DNA of 64,000 bases from Kribbella sandramycini (GCF_013131805.1 NZ_JABJRC010000006.1:124001-188000); one strand, 5' to 3'; shown: positions 30,798 through 40,515, numbered from the stretch's first letter. Notes: generated from the letters alone by a model not told the origin. Made by a program: numbers and translations.

Positions 30798-33554
30798 GTG
30801 CGGGTTATCGACAGTTTCGCCCGAAGTCTGTCGCTGGGGATGGTCGCACTACTAGGGGTGGGGACGACACTGGCGCCGAGTGCCGCCGCCGCACCACCGG
30901 ATCCGCCATCCGTTGCTGAGGGCAACAAATGGAACGTGCAACAGGTCCCCGGCGGCTACCGCGTCTCGGTGGTCCTGGATGCGCCGGTGCCGATGCGCGC
31001 GGCACTACCGCAACTGGCCGCCGACGGCGTGCCGCTGGGCCCGGCCAGGCAATCGCCGGACGGCCGCAGCCTGTGGCTGATCACCACCGACAGTAGCGTC
31101 CGCCAGGCCAAGGAGATCCGGCTGGCCGAGCCGGGGGAGCTCAACAAGAAGGGCCGTGCGCTGTCCGGCCCGGCCACCGACCCCTATTGGCTGAATCCGC
31201 GGACCGGTCCGCTGCTGCCGGACGACCCGGCGAAGCCGGGTAAGTACCAGGTCCAGACCTCGGAGTACAACCTCGGTGACGAGGCAGTCGATTTGCCGGG
31301 GCTGCGCCACAAATCAGAGGTGGTCGGCAAGGTCTACGCACCGGTCGGAGCGACCGGCAAGCGGCCGCTGGTGATCTTCCAGCACGGCCGCCACCAGGTC
31401 TGTTACGGCGCCAAGGAGGCGCCGAGCGACATCCCCTGGCCGTGCGCGAAGGGGACCAAGCCGGTTCCCAGCTACCGCGGCTATGACGGCGCTGCGAACG
31501 CGCTGGCCAGTCACGGGTATCAGGTGGTGTCGATCAGCGCCAATGCGATCAACGCCTGGGACTCCGATGCCTATGACGCCGGCGCGCAGGCGCGGGCCGA
31601 GCTGATCCTCGAGCACCTGGCGCTGTGGAAGAAGTGGTCGACAACCAGCGGCGGCCCGTTCGGCGCCAAGTTCGTCGGCAAGATCGACCTGACGAACGTC
31701 GGCCTGATGGGGCACTCGCGGGGTGGTGAGGGCGTGGCACGGGCCGCTGTCCTCAATGCCGACCGCGGTGGCCAGTACGGCATCCGTGCGGTGCTTCCGC
31801 TGGCTCCGGTCGATTTCGCGCGCTCCACGGTGCCAGGGGTCGCGATGAGCGTCCTGCTGCCGTACTGCGATGGCGACGTGGTGGACCTGCAAGGGCAGAA
31901 GTTCTACGACGACACCAGGCATTCCGTCACCGGAGACCGCGCAGCACGCTCGACGGTCACCGTGCTGGGCGCCAACCACAACTTCTTCAACACCGAGTGG
32001 ACGCCGGGCCAGTCCGAGGCGCCGTCGTCGGACGACTGGTACGGCGAGCCGAACGAGAAGCCGTGCGGCGCGAACTACGAGGGCCGGTTGAAGCCCAAGG
32101 AGCAGCAGGCTGTCGGTACGGCTTACCTCGCGGGCTTCTTCCGGCTGCAGTTGGGGTACGAGAAGCAGTTCCTACCGCTGTTCGACGGCTCTGATGCTCG
32201 TGCGGCGTCCGCCGGTAAGGCGGTTGTGCGCGTGGTCGCTCAGGCCCCGCTGGCGTCGCGCAGCGATATCAACTACTTCGACAAGCCGCTGCCGGCGGAG
32301 GCGATCAGTGGCAAAGTCACTGCGACGGTCTGTGCCGGTGCCAAGCTGAAGGAACCGGCCAAGGCTGCCACGCAGCCCTGTCTGGAGACCGACGGCGGCT
32401 CTGACGCGCCGCACTGGACGACGAGCTACCTCGCCGCAAGCACCCCGACGCTGGCCGTGACGAAGCTGTCCTGGACCGACCAGACCGGGGCCGTGCGGAT
32501 CAACCTGGCCGCGAAGCAGCGCGACGTGCGCAAGTACGCCGCGCTGTCGTTCCGGGCCGCTCCGGACCCAACTGGCGCGCCCAAGACGGACCTCAGCGTC
32601 CGTGTGGTCGACGGCCGCGGACAGGCCGCCGTCGTACCGGTGTCGACTGTCAGCGACGCTCTGACCCGGCTGCCGGGCAGCAACGCAGAAGGGTTGCCGA
32701 AGAACCTGCTGCGAACGGTGCGGATCCCGCTGTCCTCGCTCAAGGGCGTGAATCTGCGCGACGTCCGGGCGGTCGAGCTGCGGACCGACCGGGTTGCGCA
32801 GGGATCGGTGTACGTCAGCGACCTGACGTTCTCGTCGCCCGGCGTCGGCGTCTCGGCGCCGGCTGTGACGCTGCCCAAGGTCTCGGCCTCGAATGCCGGT
32901 GAGTTCAAGGAAGGCGACACGGGCACCCAGTCGGCCGACTTCGTGGTGACGCTGAACCGGCCGAGCGCCCGGCCGATCACGGTGTACGCCGAGAGCAACC
33001 TGCCCTGGGACACGTCGGCAGTCGGCGCGGTGGCCAAGAAGCTGGTCTTCAAGCCCGGGCAGGTCCGGCAGGAGGTGAGCGTGCCGATCATCGGCAACAC
33101 CCGGGACGCTGCCGACGTCGCGCAGTTCTCGCTGGCGCTGTCGGCGCCGCAGGAGGCGCTGCTCGACCAGTCCTTCGGGCTCGGCTCCGTGATCGACGAC
33201 GACGCAACGCCGACACTCACGATCGGAAACGTGACGGTTGGCGAGCAGGACGGCGACGTGGCGTTCCCGATGACCCTGTCCGCGCCGAGTGACCGAATGG
33301 TCTGGGTCAACGGCGCGCTCAAGGACGGGACCGCCGTGCTCGGGCAGGACTACAGCAGCCTCTGGCCGCCGCCGGATGCCTTGGTCGACGGCTACATCTG
33401 GCAAGGCGAAACGAGCGGCCAGGTGAGCGCCCGCGTCCTCGACGACACCGTCAAGGAACCCGCCGAGACCTTCACCGCTGTGCTCGACACCGGCGAGGGC
33501 GGAGACGTCAAGCTGCCGCTGACCGTCACTGCCACCATCACCGACAATGACTGA
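30798..33554 (+). CDS. Secreted alpha/beta hydrolase with two Calx-beta domains (copy 1)
   Basis: Large exported protein of 918 aa: signal peptide (1-32, ending SAAAAPP), a beta-rich N-terminal region, an alpha/beta-hydrolase domain (about 150-470) with nucleophile elbow GHSRGG (S307), LLPYCDGD as acid region and GANHNFFNTEW carrying the probable His, a beta-sandwich (about 500-690), and two Calx-beta domains (about 695-805 and 806-918), each ending in an IDDD/TDND calcium-binding turn. Substrate unknown; a lipase/esterase or polyester hydrolase acting outside the cell is possible. GTG start at 30798. Directly followed by a paralogue. Confidence 0.87.
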   Translation: MRVIDSFARSLSLGMVALLGVGTTLAPSAAAAPPDPPSVAEGNKWNVQQVPGGYRVSVVLDAPVPMRAALPQLAADGVPLGPARQSPDGRSLWLITTDSSVRQAKEIRLAEPGELNKKGRALSGPATDPYWLNPRTGPLLPDDPAKPGKYQVQTSEYNLGDEAVDLPGLRHKSEVVGKVYAPVGATGKRPLVIFQHGRHQVCYGAKEAPSDIPWPCAKGTKPVPSYRGYDGAANALASHGYQVVSISANAINAWDSDAYDAGAQARAELILEHLALWKKWSTTSGGPFGAKFVGKIDLTNVGLMGHSRGGEGVARAAVLNADRGGQYGIRAVLPLAPVDFARSTVPGVAMSVLLPYCDGDVVDLQGQKFYDDTRHSVTGDRAARSTVTVLGANHNFFNTEWTPGQSEAPSSDDWYGEPNEKPCGANYEGRLKPKEQQAVGTAYLAGFFRLQLGYEKQFLPLFDGSDARAASAGKAVVRVVAQAPLASRSDINYFDKPLPAEAISGKVTATVCAGAKLKEPAKAATQPCLETDGGSDAPHWTTSYLAASTPTLAVTKLSWTDQTGAVRINLAAKQRDVRKYAALSFRAAPDPTGAPKTDLSVRVVDGRGQAAVVPVSTVSDALTRLPGSNAEGLPKNLLRTVRIPLSSLKGVNLRDVRAVELRTDRVAQGSVYVSDLTFSSPGVGVSAPAVTLPKVSASNAGEFKEGDTGTQSADFVVTLNRPSARPITVYAESNLPWDTSAVGAVAKKLVFKPGQVRQEVSVPIIGNTRDAADVAQFSLALSAPQEALLDQSFGLGSVIDDDATPTLTIGNVTVGEQDGDVAFPMTLSAPSDRMVWVNGALKDGTAVLGQDYSSLWPPPDALVDGYIWQGETSGQVSARVLDDTVKEPAETFTAVLDTGEGGDVKLPLTVTATITDND

Positions 33555-33564
33555 GAGGAAGACT

Positions 33565-36321
33565 GTGCGAGTTACCGGCAGATTCACGAGATACCTGTCG
33601 CTGGGGCTGGTCGCAGTCCTCGGGGCCGGGCTGATGACGGCGCCCGGCGCCGCTGCCGCACCGGCGTCCGTTGCGCAGGGCGACAAGTGGGACATCCGTC
33701 CGGTCGCCGGCGGCTACCAGGTGTCGCTCAACTTGGACGCTCCGGCGCCGATGCGTGCTTCAGCGCCGCTGCTGGTCGTCGACGGCGTCCCGGTCGGAGT
33801 CGCCAAGCAGTCGCGGGACCGGCGCAGCCTGTCGCTGGTGACCACCGACAGCGCCGTCCGGAACGCGAAGAGCGTCCAACTGGTCTGGTCGGGGGACCTG
33901 GGCAAGCTGGAGCAAAAGGCCGCGGCCCGTGCGCTGGCAGGCGGTACGACGGACGCGTACTGGAACAAGGCCCGGCAGGGTGCTCTGCTGAAGGACGACC
34001 CGGGCAAGCTCGGCATGTACCAGGTCGAGACGTCGGAGTACAACCTCGGTGACGAGGCCGTGTACCTGCCCGGGATCGGCCAGAAATCAGAGGTGGTCGG
34101 CAAGGTCTACGCACCGGTCGGTGCGACCGGCAAGCGGCCGCTGGTGGTCTTCCTGCACGGCCGGCACGAGTACTGCTACGGCGATGCAACAGAAGCGGGC
34201 GACAAGCCATGGCCGTGCCCGAAGGGCGCCAAGCCGATCCCGAGCTACCGCGGGTACGACGCTCCGGCGAAGGCGCTGGCCAGTCACGGCTATCAGGTGG
34301 TCTCGATCAGCTCGAACGCGATCAACGCGTACGACGGTGACGTGTACGACCTGGGCGCGCAGGCCCGCGGCGAGCTGGTGCTCGACCACCTGGCGCTGTG
34401 GAAGAAGTGGTCAACGGCCGGTGGTGGTCCGTTCGGCAACAAGTTCATCGGCAAGCTCGATCTGAAGAACGTCGGCCTGATGGGCCACTCCCGGGGTGGT
34501 GAGGGGGTCGCTCGCGCCGCAGTGATCAACTCGGATCGCGGTGGCGAGTTCGGCATCCGTGCGGTGCTTCCGTTGGCGCCGGTCGATTTCGCGCGGTCGA
34601 CAGTGCCAGGGGTCGCGATGAGCGTCCTGCTGCCGTACTGCGATGGCGACGTGTCGGATCTGCAGGGGCAGAAGTTCTACGACGACACCAGGAACTCCGT
34701 CACCGGGGACGGCGCTGCTCGTTCGACTGTGACCGTGCTGGGCGCCAACCACAACTTCTTCAACACCGAGTGGACGCCGGGCCAGTCGGTCGCGCCGTCG
34801 GGTGACGACTGGGGTGGCGAGCCGAAGGCGACCTGCGGCGACCGGACCGTTGGCCGGCTGAAGGCCAAGGAGCAGCAGGCTGTCGGTACGGCGTACCTCG
34901 CCGGCTTCTTCCGGCTGCACCTGGGCAACGAGAAGCAGTTCCTGCCGCTGTTCGACGGCTCTGACACCCGTGCGGCCTCGGCGGGTAAGGCTGTGGTGCG
35001 AGTGGTCTCGCAGGCGCCGCTGGCATCGCGCCGTGACGTCAACGCACTCGACAAGGCGCTGCCGAAGGGTGCGGTCAGTGGAAAGGTCACTGCGACCGTT
35101 TGTGCCGGTGTGAAGCCGCTGACGGCGTCCAAGGCCGCGGCCACCCCCGCCTGTCTGCTCACCGACGGTTGGGGCGACTCGCCGCACTGGGAGCCGGCAG
35201 CCCTTGCCGGGCGGACACCGAGCCTGGCAGTCACCAAGCTGGCCTGGACCGCCAAGACCGGCGTCGTACGACTCAACCTGCCCGCGAAGCAGCGCGACGT
35301 GCGCAAGTACGCCGCTCTGTCGTTCCGGGCCGCTCCGGGCGCGCTGGGGACACTCACCACCGACCTCAGCGTTCGAGTGGTCGACGGTCGCGGCAAGGCG
35401 GCCGCCGTACCGGTGTCGAGTGTCAGCGACGCGCTGACGCGTCTGCCGGGCAACCTGCAGTTGGGACTGCCGAAGAACCTACTGCGGACCGTGCGGATCC
35501 CGCTGTCGTCGCTGAAGGGCATCGACCTGCGAGACGTCCGTACGGTCGAGCTGCGGACCGACCGGGTCGCATCGGGGACGGCGTTCGTCAGCGACCTGGC
35601 ATTCTCGTCGGCCGGTCTCGGAACCTCGGCTCCGGCCACGCTGCTGCCGAAGCTGTCCGCATCGGACGTCAAGGTCAAGGAGGGAGACAAGGGCACCAAG
35701 CTGGTCGACATGTACGTCCGGCTGAGCCGCCCGAGCCCCCGCCCGGTCACCGTGTACGCCGAGACCACGCCCTCCTTCGAATCGACGGCCGTGGGCGACG
35801 TGGCCAAGACGCTGGTCTTCAAGCCCGGACAGACCAAGCTGAAGGTCAGCGTGCCGATCACGGGGAACACCCGGGACAGCGCGGACGCCAAGTTCTCGCT
35901 GGTGCTCTCCGCGCCGAAGGAAGCCCTGCTGGACCACTCCTTCGGCCAGGGGCTGGTACTCGACGACGACCCGACGCCGACGCTGACCGTGGGCAACCTG
36001 ACCACGGTCGAGAAGTCCGCCGACGTCAAGATCCCGGTCAAGCTGTCCGCGCCGAGTGATCGGTACGTCACGATCAGCGGGTCCGTCCAGGACGGCACCG
36101 CCGTCCTCGGGAAGGACTTCCGCGGCCAGAACGACCCGCCGGACCGCTCGATCGAGGGGTACTTCGAACCGGGTAAGACCGCCGGTGAGCTGCTGGTCGG
36201 GATCGTCGACGACAAGGTCAAGGAGCCGACCGAGACCTTCACCGCGGTGCTCAAGGCCGTCGACGGGGCCGATATCAAGTTGCCGGCGACGGTCACGGTG
36301 ACGATCACCGACAACGACTGA
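33565..36321 (+). CDS. Secreted alpha/beta hydrolase with two Calx-beta domains (copy 2)
   Basis: Tandem paralogue of the preceding gene, also 918 aa from the GTG at 33565, with the same domain order, the GHSRGG elbow, the cysteine-rich strip (EYCYGD..., KATCGDRT) and two Calx-beta domains. The start is set by comparison: both genes share GAGAGGA and VRV at the N-terminus; the ATG at 33547 would overlap copy 1 by 8 bp and add six residues. Stretches of 40-60 bp are almost identical between the copies, especially around the active-site His loop, against clear divergence elsewhere. A terminator follows. Confidence 0.87.
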   Translation: MRVTGRFTRYLSLGLVAVLGAGLMTAPGAAAAPASVAQGDKWDIRPVAGGYQVSLNLDAPAPMRASAPLLVVDGVPVGVAKQSRDRRSLSLVTTDSAVRNAKSVQLVWSGDLGKLEQKAAARALAGGTTDAYWNKARQGALLKDDPGKLGMYQVETSEYNLGDEAVYLPGIGQKSEVVGKVYAPVGATGKRPLVVFLHGRHEYCYGDATEAGDKPWPCPKGAKPIPSYRGYDAPAKALASHGYQVVSISSNAINAYDGDVYDLGAQARGELVLDHLALWKKWSTAGGGPFGNKFIGKLDLKNVGLMGHSRGGEGVARAAVINSDRGGEFGIRAVLPLAPVDFARSTVPGVAMSVLLPYCDGDVSDLQGQKFYDDTRNSVTGDGAARSTVTVLGANHNFFNTEWTPGQSVAPSGDDWGGEPKATCGDRTVGRLKAKEQQAVGTAYLAGFFRLHLGNEKQFLPLFDGSDTRAASAGKAVVRVVSQAPLASRRDVNALDKALPKGAVSGKVTATVCAGVKPLTASKAAATPACLLTDGWGDSPHWEPAALAGRTPSLAVTKLAWTAKTGVVRLNLPAKQRDVRKYAALSFRAAPGALGTLTTDLSVRVVDGRGKAAAVPVSSVSDALTRLPGNLQLGLPKNLLRTVRIPLSSLKGIDLRDVRTVELRTDRVASGTAFVSDLAFSSAGLGTSAPATLLPKLSASDVKVKEGDKGTKLVDMYVRLSRPSPRPVTVYAETTPSFESTAVGDVAKTLVFKPGQTKLKVSVPITGNTRDSADAKFSLVLSAPKEALLDHSFGQGLVLDDDPTPTLTVGNLTTVEKSADVKIPVKLSAPSDRYVTISGSVQDGTAVLGKDFRGQNDPPDRSIEGYFEPGKTAGELLVGIVDDKVKEPTETFTAVLKAVDGADIKLPATVTVTITDND

Positions 36322-36336
36322 CCCCGCTCGCCAGGT

Positions 36337-36376
36337 GAGACCCCGGTCCCGGGATTCGGACCCGGGCTGGGGTCTC
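36337..36376 (+). terminator. Terminator after the tandem hydrolases
   Basis: GAGACCCC/GGGGTCTC outer stem (8 bp) with inner CCCGGG/CCCGGG pairing and a short ATTCGGA loop; no U-run. It separates the hydrolase pair from moeZ. Confidence 0.82.
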
Positions 36377-36459
36377 CGCGATTCTGCGGGAACATGGAGA
36401 CCGGGCCGATGGTTGAAACCCAGACCGCCCGCCTGAACCCTTCACCGAGGAGCCGACAC

Positions 36460-37650
36460 GTGTCACTGCCACCGCTGGTCGAACCGGCCGACGAGCTGAC
36501 CATCGACGAGGTCCGCAGGTACTCGCGGCACCTGATCATCCCCGAGGTCGGGATGGCCGGCCAGAAACGGCTGAAGAACGCCAAGGTGCTGGTGATCGGC
36601 GCCGGCGGCCTCGGCAGCCCGGCGCTGCTCTACCTGGCCGCGGCCGGTGTCGGCACCCTCGGCATCGTCGAGTTCGACACCGTCGACGAGTCGAACCTGC
36701 AGCGCCAGATCATCCACGGCCAGTCCGACGTCGGGAAGTCCAAGGCGCAGTCGGCCAAGGAGTCGATCCTCGAGACCAACCCGAACACGAACGTCGTCCT
36801 GCACGAGACCCGGCTGGACAACGACAACGTCTTCGAGATCTTCGAGCAGTACGACCTGATCGTCGACGGCACCGACAACTTCGCCACCCGCTACCTGGTC
36901 AACGACGCGGCCGTCCTGCTCGGCAAGCCGTACGTCTGGGGTTCGATCTTCCGCTTCGACGGCCAGGTGAGCGTGTTCTGGGCCGAGCACGGCCCGTGCT
37001 ACCGCTGCCTCTACCCCGAGCCGCCGCCGCCCGGCATGGTTCCGTCCTGCGCCGAGGGTGGGGTGCTGGGCGTGCTGTGCGCGTCGGTCGGCGCGGCGCA
37101 GGTGACCGAGGCGCTCAAGCTGCTCACCGGGATCGGCGACCCGTCGCTCGGCCGGCTGAACATCTACGAGGCCCTCGATCTGAACTGGCGCACACTGAAG
37201 GTCCGCAAGGACCCGAACTGCGCGATCTGCGGCGAGAACCCGACCGTCACCGAGCTGATCGACTACGAGAGCTTCTGCGGCGCGATCACCGAGGAGGCGG
37301 CCGACGCCGCCGCCGGCTCGACGATCTCGGTCAAGCAGCTCAGCGAGTGGATCAAGCTCAAGGACAACGGCGAGAAGGACTTCCAGCTGATCGACGTCCG
37401 GGAGCCGAACGAGTACGAGATCAACCGGATCCCCGGCTCGGTGCTGATCCCGAAGGCCGATTTCCAGACCGGCGTCGCGCTGGAGAAGCTGCCGCAGGAC
37501 AAGCAGCTGGTCTTCCACTGCAAGTCCGGCGTCCGCTCGGCCGAGGTGCTCGCGATCGTCAAGGGCGCGGGCTTCTCCGACGCCGTCCACGTCGGCGGCG
37601 GCGTGGTGGCCTGGGTCGACCAGATCGACCCGAGCCAGCCCGCCTACTAG
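36460..37650 (+). CDS. moeZ: Adenylyltransferase/sulfurtransferase MoeZ
   Basis: Two-domain enzyme of 396 aa that adenylates and then sulfurates the C-terminus of small ubiquitin-like sulfur carriers (MoaD, CysO, ThiS). ThiF/MoeB domain (about 20-270): ATP loop VIGAGGLGSPALL, zinc cysteines CYRC and CAIC, and the conserved PSCAEGGVLG. Rhodanese domain (about 300-390) with active-site loop HCKSGVRS. GTG at 36460 has GAGGAG 7 nt upstream and yields SLPPLVEP, the normal N-terminus. Homologue of Rv3206c and in the same neighbourhood. Confidence 0.95.
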   Translation: MSLPPLVEPADELTIDEVRRYSRHLIIPEVGMAGQKRLKNAKVLVIGAGGLGSPALLYLAAAGVGTLGIVEFDTVDESNLQRQIIHGQSDVGKSKAQSAKESILETNPNTNVVLHETRLDNDNVFEIFEQYDLIVDGTDNFATRYLVNDAAVLLGKPYVWGSIFRFDGQVSVFWAEHGPCYRCLYPEPPPPGMVPSCAEGGVLGVLCASVGAAQVTEALKLLTGIGDPSLGRLNIYEALDLNWRTLKVRKDPNCAICGENPTVTELIDYESFCGAITEEAADAAAGSTISVKQLSEWIKLKDNGEKDFQLIDVREPNEYEINRIPGSVLIPKADFQTGVALEKLPQDKQLVFHCKSGVRSAEVLAIVKGAGFSDAVHVGGGVVAWVDQIDPSQPAY

Positions 37651-37662
37651 AACGACCCTCGG

Positions 37663-38451
37663 CTAGAACGGCATCCGGCATCCGGCGACTGCCTCGGCAG
37701 CCGCCGGATCGCCGGTGACCACCGGGTCGTCGTCGCGGCCGGAGAGTGTGCGCATGTAGGCGACGGCGTCCACCTGCGCGTGGCCGACCGGCTCGCCCCT
37801 CCCCAGCCGGTAGGTCCCGCCTCCCTGGCCGGTCAGCTCCAGCTCGACCGCGGGCCGGTCACCCCAGAACGGCCCGTCGAGCACATCCCGCATCACCTGC
37901 GCGATCAGCTCCCCGGCGTACGGACCGGCGTCGAACGGCCGGTCGAGGGCCTGGCAGACGTCGTCGCGGTGCATCCACAGGTCGCGGGCCAGCAAGATGT
38001 CCTGGATGTAGCCCAGGTCGAGTGAGAACCCCGGGATCTCGTCCACCGACATGCTGATCCGGCGGAGCAGCGCCGGGTTGGTGCGGATCTTCCGGGTTGC
38101 CTTGGCCCAGCTCCGGTCGAAGGCGAGCCGCAGCTCGGCAGGCGGCGTACCGCGGTGCTCGTCGGCCTGCACCATCATGTGCGCGTCGAACTTCGGCGTG
38201 CCGGGGTAGACCCGCTTCGCCTTGCGGAGCCGGCGGGGGAACGACCACGGCAGGTTCACATCCTCCGCCTGGCCGATCAGATGCCCGGCGATGTCGGCGA
38301 CGTCCCACGCGTCGCAGACCGTACGCCGATGCCAGTCGTCGCCCTCGATCGACGCGAGCAGCTCACGCCAGGCTTGCAGCTCGGCGGCGCGGTGCTCGGC
38401 GCAGCGTGGGCGGTCGGCGCGGCTGATGTCAGCCGCTGCTACTGCTTCCAT
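37663..38451 (-). CDS. Mycothiol-dependent maleylpyruvate isomerase-like protein
   Basis: DinB-like four-helix protein of 262 aa. The N-terminal domain has the family pattern RTVCDAWDVADIAGHLIGQ (the His binds metal) and the later QDILLARDLWMHRDDVCQAL (His again), with an SCP2-like C-terminal part (VELELTGQGGGTYRLGRGEP). Such proteins use or bind mycothiol; the actual substrate is unknown. Its ATG overlaps the end of the TetR gene by 23 bp, so it is the effector gene of that operon. Confidence 0.83.
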   Translation of the reverse strand: MEAVAAADISRADRPRCAEHRAAELQAWRELLASIEGDDWHRRTVCDAWDVADIAGHLIGQAEDVNLPWSFPRRLRKAKRVYPGTPKFDAHMMVQADEHRGTPPAELRLAFDRSWAKATRKIRTNPALLRRISMSVDEIPGFSLDLGYIQDILLARDLWMHRDDVCQALDRPFDAGPYAGELIAQVMRDVLDGPFWGDRPAVELELTGQGGGTYRLGRGEPVGHAQVDAVAYMRTLSGRDDDPVVTGDPAAAEAVAGCRMPF

Positions 38452-39088
38452 GATTCCCCCTGGTCGGTGCGTAGTACTGGTAGAACATGTCGAGCGCGAT
38501 CGGCATCAGCCGGACGTAGCGGCCGTCGTCGTACGACGCGTCGGGCTCGTTCGCGATCTGTTGCGCAATCACGCCGCCGGTGATGGACGTGTAGAGCGCG
38601 AGGCCCTCTTCGCCGGCCGCCTCCGGGCGCAGGATGCCCTGGTCGACGCCGGTCTGCAGGTGGCGGCGCAGGTCTTCGAGCGCCTCCTGGGCGGGTGCAT
38701 AGGCCTCTGGGCTCGGCTCGAAACCGGGGACCGTTCGCCAGAACAGCAGCTGTGAGTAGACCTGGTGTTCGAGGCACCAGCGGGTGAAGGCCGCGACCGA
38801 GATCCGGTCGAGTTCGCGCGGGTCCTCGGTGTCGGCCTCGGCCTGCGCGGCGCGGCGCGCCTCGCGAATCAGCTCACCCCCGCGCTGGAACAGCGCGTCG
38901 TAGATGGCAGCCTTGGACGGGAAGTACTGGTAGAGCGACGGCGGGCGCATCCCCAACCGGCGCGCCACCGCGGACATGCTGAGCGCGGCGACGCCCTCGG
39001 TCTCCATCAGCTCGATGGCGACCGCGAGGATCTCCTCGATCGTCTCCTGCCGGCGCCGGGTCCGGCGGTCCAGCCCGGTTGTGCTCAT
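38429..39088 (-). CDS. TetR-family regulator
   Basis: Regulator of 219 aa with HTH at about 25-50 (GVAALSMSAVARRLG, RPPSLYQYF) and the WHG-type C-terminal domain (RISVAAFTRWCLEHQVYSQLLFW). ATG at 39088 is chosen; a longer version would begin upstream of the palindrome at 39101-39117, which is more sensibly its operator. It co-transcribes with the mycothiol-enzyme-like gene, which it probably represses. Confidence 0.88.
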   Translation of the reverse strand: MSTTGLDRRTRRRQETIEEILAVAIELMETEGVAALSMSAVARRLGMRPPSLYQYFPSKAAIYDALFQRGGELIREARRAAQAEADTEDPRELDRISVAAFTRWCLEHQVYSQLLFWRTVPGFEPSPEAYAPAQEALEDLRRHLQTGVDQGILRPEAAGEEGLALYTSITGGVIAQQIANEPDASYDDGRYVRLMPIALDMFYQYYAPTRGNHGSSSSG

Positions 39089-39100
39089 AGGATGAGGAAA

Positions 39101-39117
39101 ACCTAACGGCGTTAGGT
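39101..39117. promoter_or_regulatory. TetR operator
   Basis: Perfect inverted repeat ACCTAAC-GGC-GTTAGGT, 13 nt upstream of the TetR gene and 61 nt upstream of the divergent DUF2277 gene. Size and symmetry are those of a TetR-family site. Confidence 0.8.
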
Positions 39118-39177
39118 AAGTCAATACCCTGTAGGGAAACCCCGGGGTTTGTCCCCGGCGGCGCGTAAGGTCGGGGC

Positions 39178-39444
39178 ATGTGCCGAAACATCACCGTGCT
39201 CCGGGGGCTGGAGCCGGCCGCGACCTCCGAGGAGATCTATGCGGCCGCACTGCAATACGTCCGTAAGGTCACTGGCGTCGGCGCGCTGAGCGGCGCCACC
39301 CGGGAGCCGATCGAGCGCGCCGCGGCCGAGGTCGCGCGGATCACCGAGCAGCTGCTGACCGAGATGCCGGAGCGCCGGGTGCCGCCGCAGACCGTGCCGC
39401 CGCTGCGCCGTCCGGAGGTCCGCGCCCGGCTCGGGCTCGACTAG
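39178..39444 (+). CDS. DUF2277 family protein
   Basis: Protein of 88 aa beginning MCRNITVLRGLEPAAT, the invariant start of DUF2277, with ALQYVRKVTG and a Pro/Arg-rich end. Family function unknown; members occur widely in Actinomycetota and Proteobacteria as single small genes. Divergent from the TetR gene and possibly under the same operator. Soluble, no membrane segment. Confidence 0.9.
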   Translation: MCRNITVLRGLEPAATSEEIYAAALQYVRKVTGVGALSGATREPIERAAAEVARITEQLLTEMPERRVPPQTVPPLRRPEVRARLGLD

Positions 39445-39666
39445 GGCTCGACCGAATCGGTAGAGGTGCTGGAGGATCCGGCGTCCCGGTTGCCCGTCGC
39501 GTCCCGTCCGACCCGACTTCGCACCAGCTTTCCGTGGCCCCCAGCACCCCGGCCTCTTGCGGTGTTCCTGACTCCAGTGTCCCGGAGGTTCGCGGTGTGC
39601 TCCGTGCTTGTCGGCGCGCCGTTGTAGGGTCGCCCGGGAAGCGTTTTCAGCAAGGGGAGGCCGGTA

Positions 39667-40506
39667 ATGCGATTCGCCCTCAAGACCAGGCCGGAGCACA
39701 CCACCTGGCAGCAGATGCGCGACGTGTGGGTCGCCGCGGACCAACACGAGATCTTCGAATCCGCCTGGCACTGGGACCACTTCTACCCGCTCAGCGGCGA
39801 CCTGGCCGGCCCGAACCTGGAGGCCTGGACGACGCTCGCCGCGCTCGCCCAGGCGACGTCGCGGATCCGCGTCGGCTGTCAGGTGAGCGGGATGATCTAC
39901 CGTCATCCGGCCGTCCTGGCGAATATGGCCGCGACCACCGACATCATTTCCGGCGGCCGGCTCGAGCTCGGGGTCGGCGCCGGCTGGAACGAGCTGGAGA
40001 CCGCGGCGTACGGCATCGAGCTGTACCCGTTGAAGGAGCGTTTCGACCGGTTCGACGAGGGGGTGCAGGCGATCATCGCGCTGCTCACCGAGAAGTCGGC
40101 GAACTTCGACGGCAAGTACATCCAGCTGAAGGACGCGTACTGCGAGCCGAAGGCCGTCCAGACCCCACATCCGCCGATCGCGATCGGCGGCAAGGGCCCG
40201 AAGCGCACGCTGCGCGCGGTCGCCAAGTGGGCTCAGCACTGGAACGCCATCGTGCCCGGCCCCGCGGAGTGGGCGCCGCTGAAGGAGATCCTGGTCCAGC
40301 ATTGCGCGGAGGTCGGCCGCGACGTCAGCGCGATCACCTGCTCGGTGAACCTGCGGATCGACCCCGATGAATCCCTCGACGTCGCGGTCGCCACGGCGGC
40401 GGCGTACGCCGAGGCCGGTGTCGACATGGTCGTGATGAACCTGCCGCTCGACGCGCCGCCGTCCGTCGTCGAGCCGCTCGCGAAAGCCCTCGCCCCGCTC
40501 GCATAA
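39667..40506 (+). CDS. LLM-class F420-dependent oxidoreductase
   Basis: Bacterial-luciferase-like TIM-barrel oxidoreductase of 279 aa (TIGR03560-type). It shows the family flow: ALKTRPEHTTWQQM, ESAWHWDHFYPLSG, RIRVGCQVSGMIYRHPAVLANMA in segments, GRLELGVGAGWNE (cofactor phosphate loop) and PPIAIGGKGPKRTLR. Cofactor F420H2 is probable from the family, not shown directly. ATG preceded by GGGGAGG. The MGMT-like gene starts 9 bp after its stop, so they are an operon. Confidence 0.88.
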   Translation: MRFALKTRPEHTTWQQMRDVWVAADQHEIFESAWHWDHFYPLSGDLAGPNLEAWTTLAALAQATSRIRVGCQVSGMIYRHPAVLANMAATTDIISGGRLELGVGAGWNELETAAYGIELYPLKERFDRFDEGVQAIIALLTEKSANFDGKYIQLKDAYCEPKAVQTPHPPIAIGGKGPKRTLRAVAKWAQHWNAIVPGPAEWAPLKEILVQHCAEVGRDVSAITCSVNLRIDPDESLDVAVATAAAYAEAGVDMVVMNLPLDAPPSVVEPLAKALAPLA

Positions 40507-40515
40507 ATTGGTCCT

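Noticed and set aside
33547..33564. ATG start overlapping the first hydrolase gene
   Set aside because: The GTG at 33565 aligns exactly with the start of copy 1, gives equal length (918 aa) and has GAGAGG upstream.
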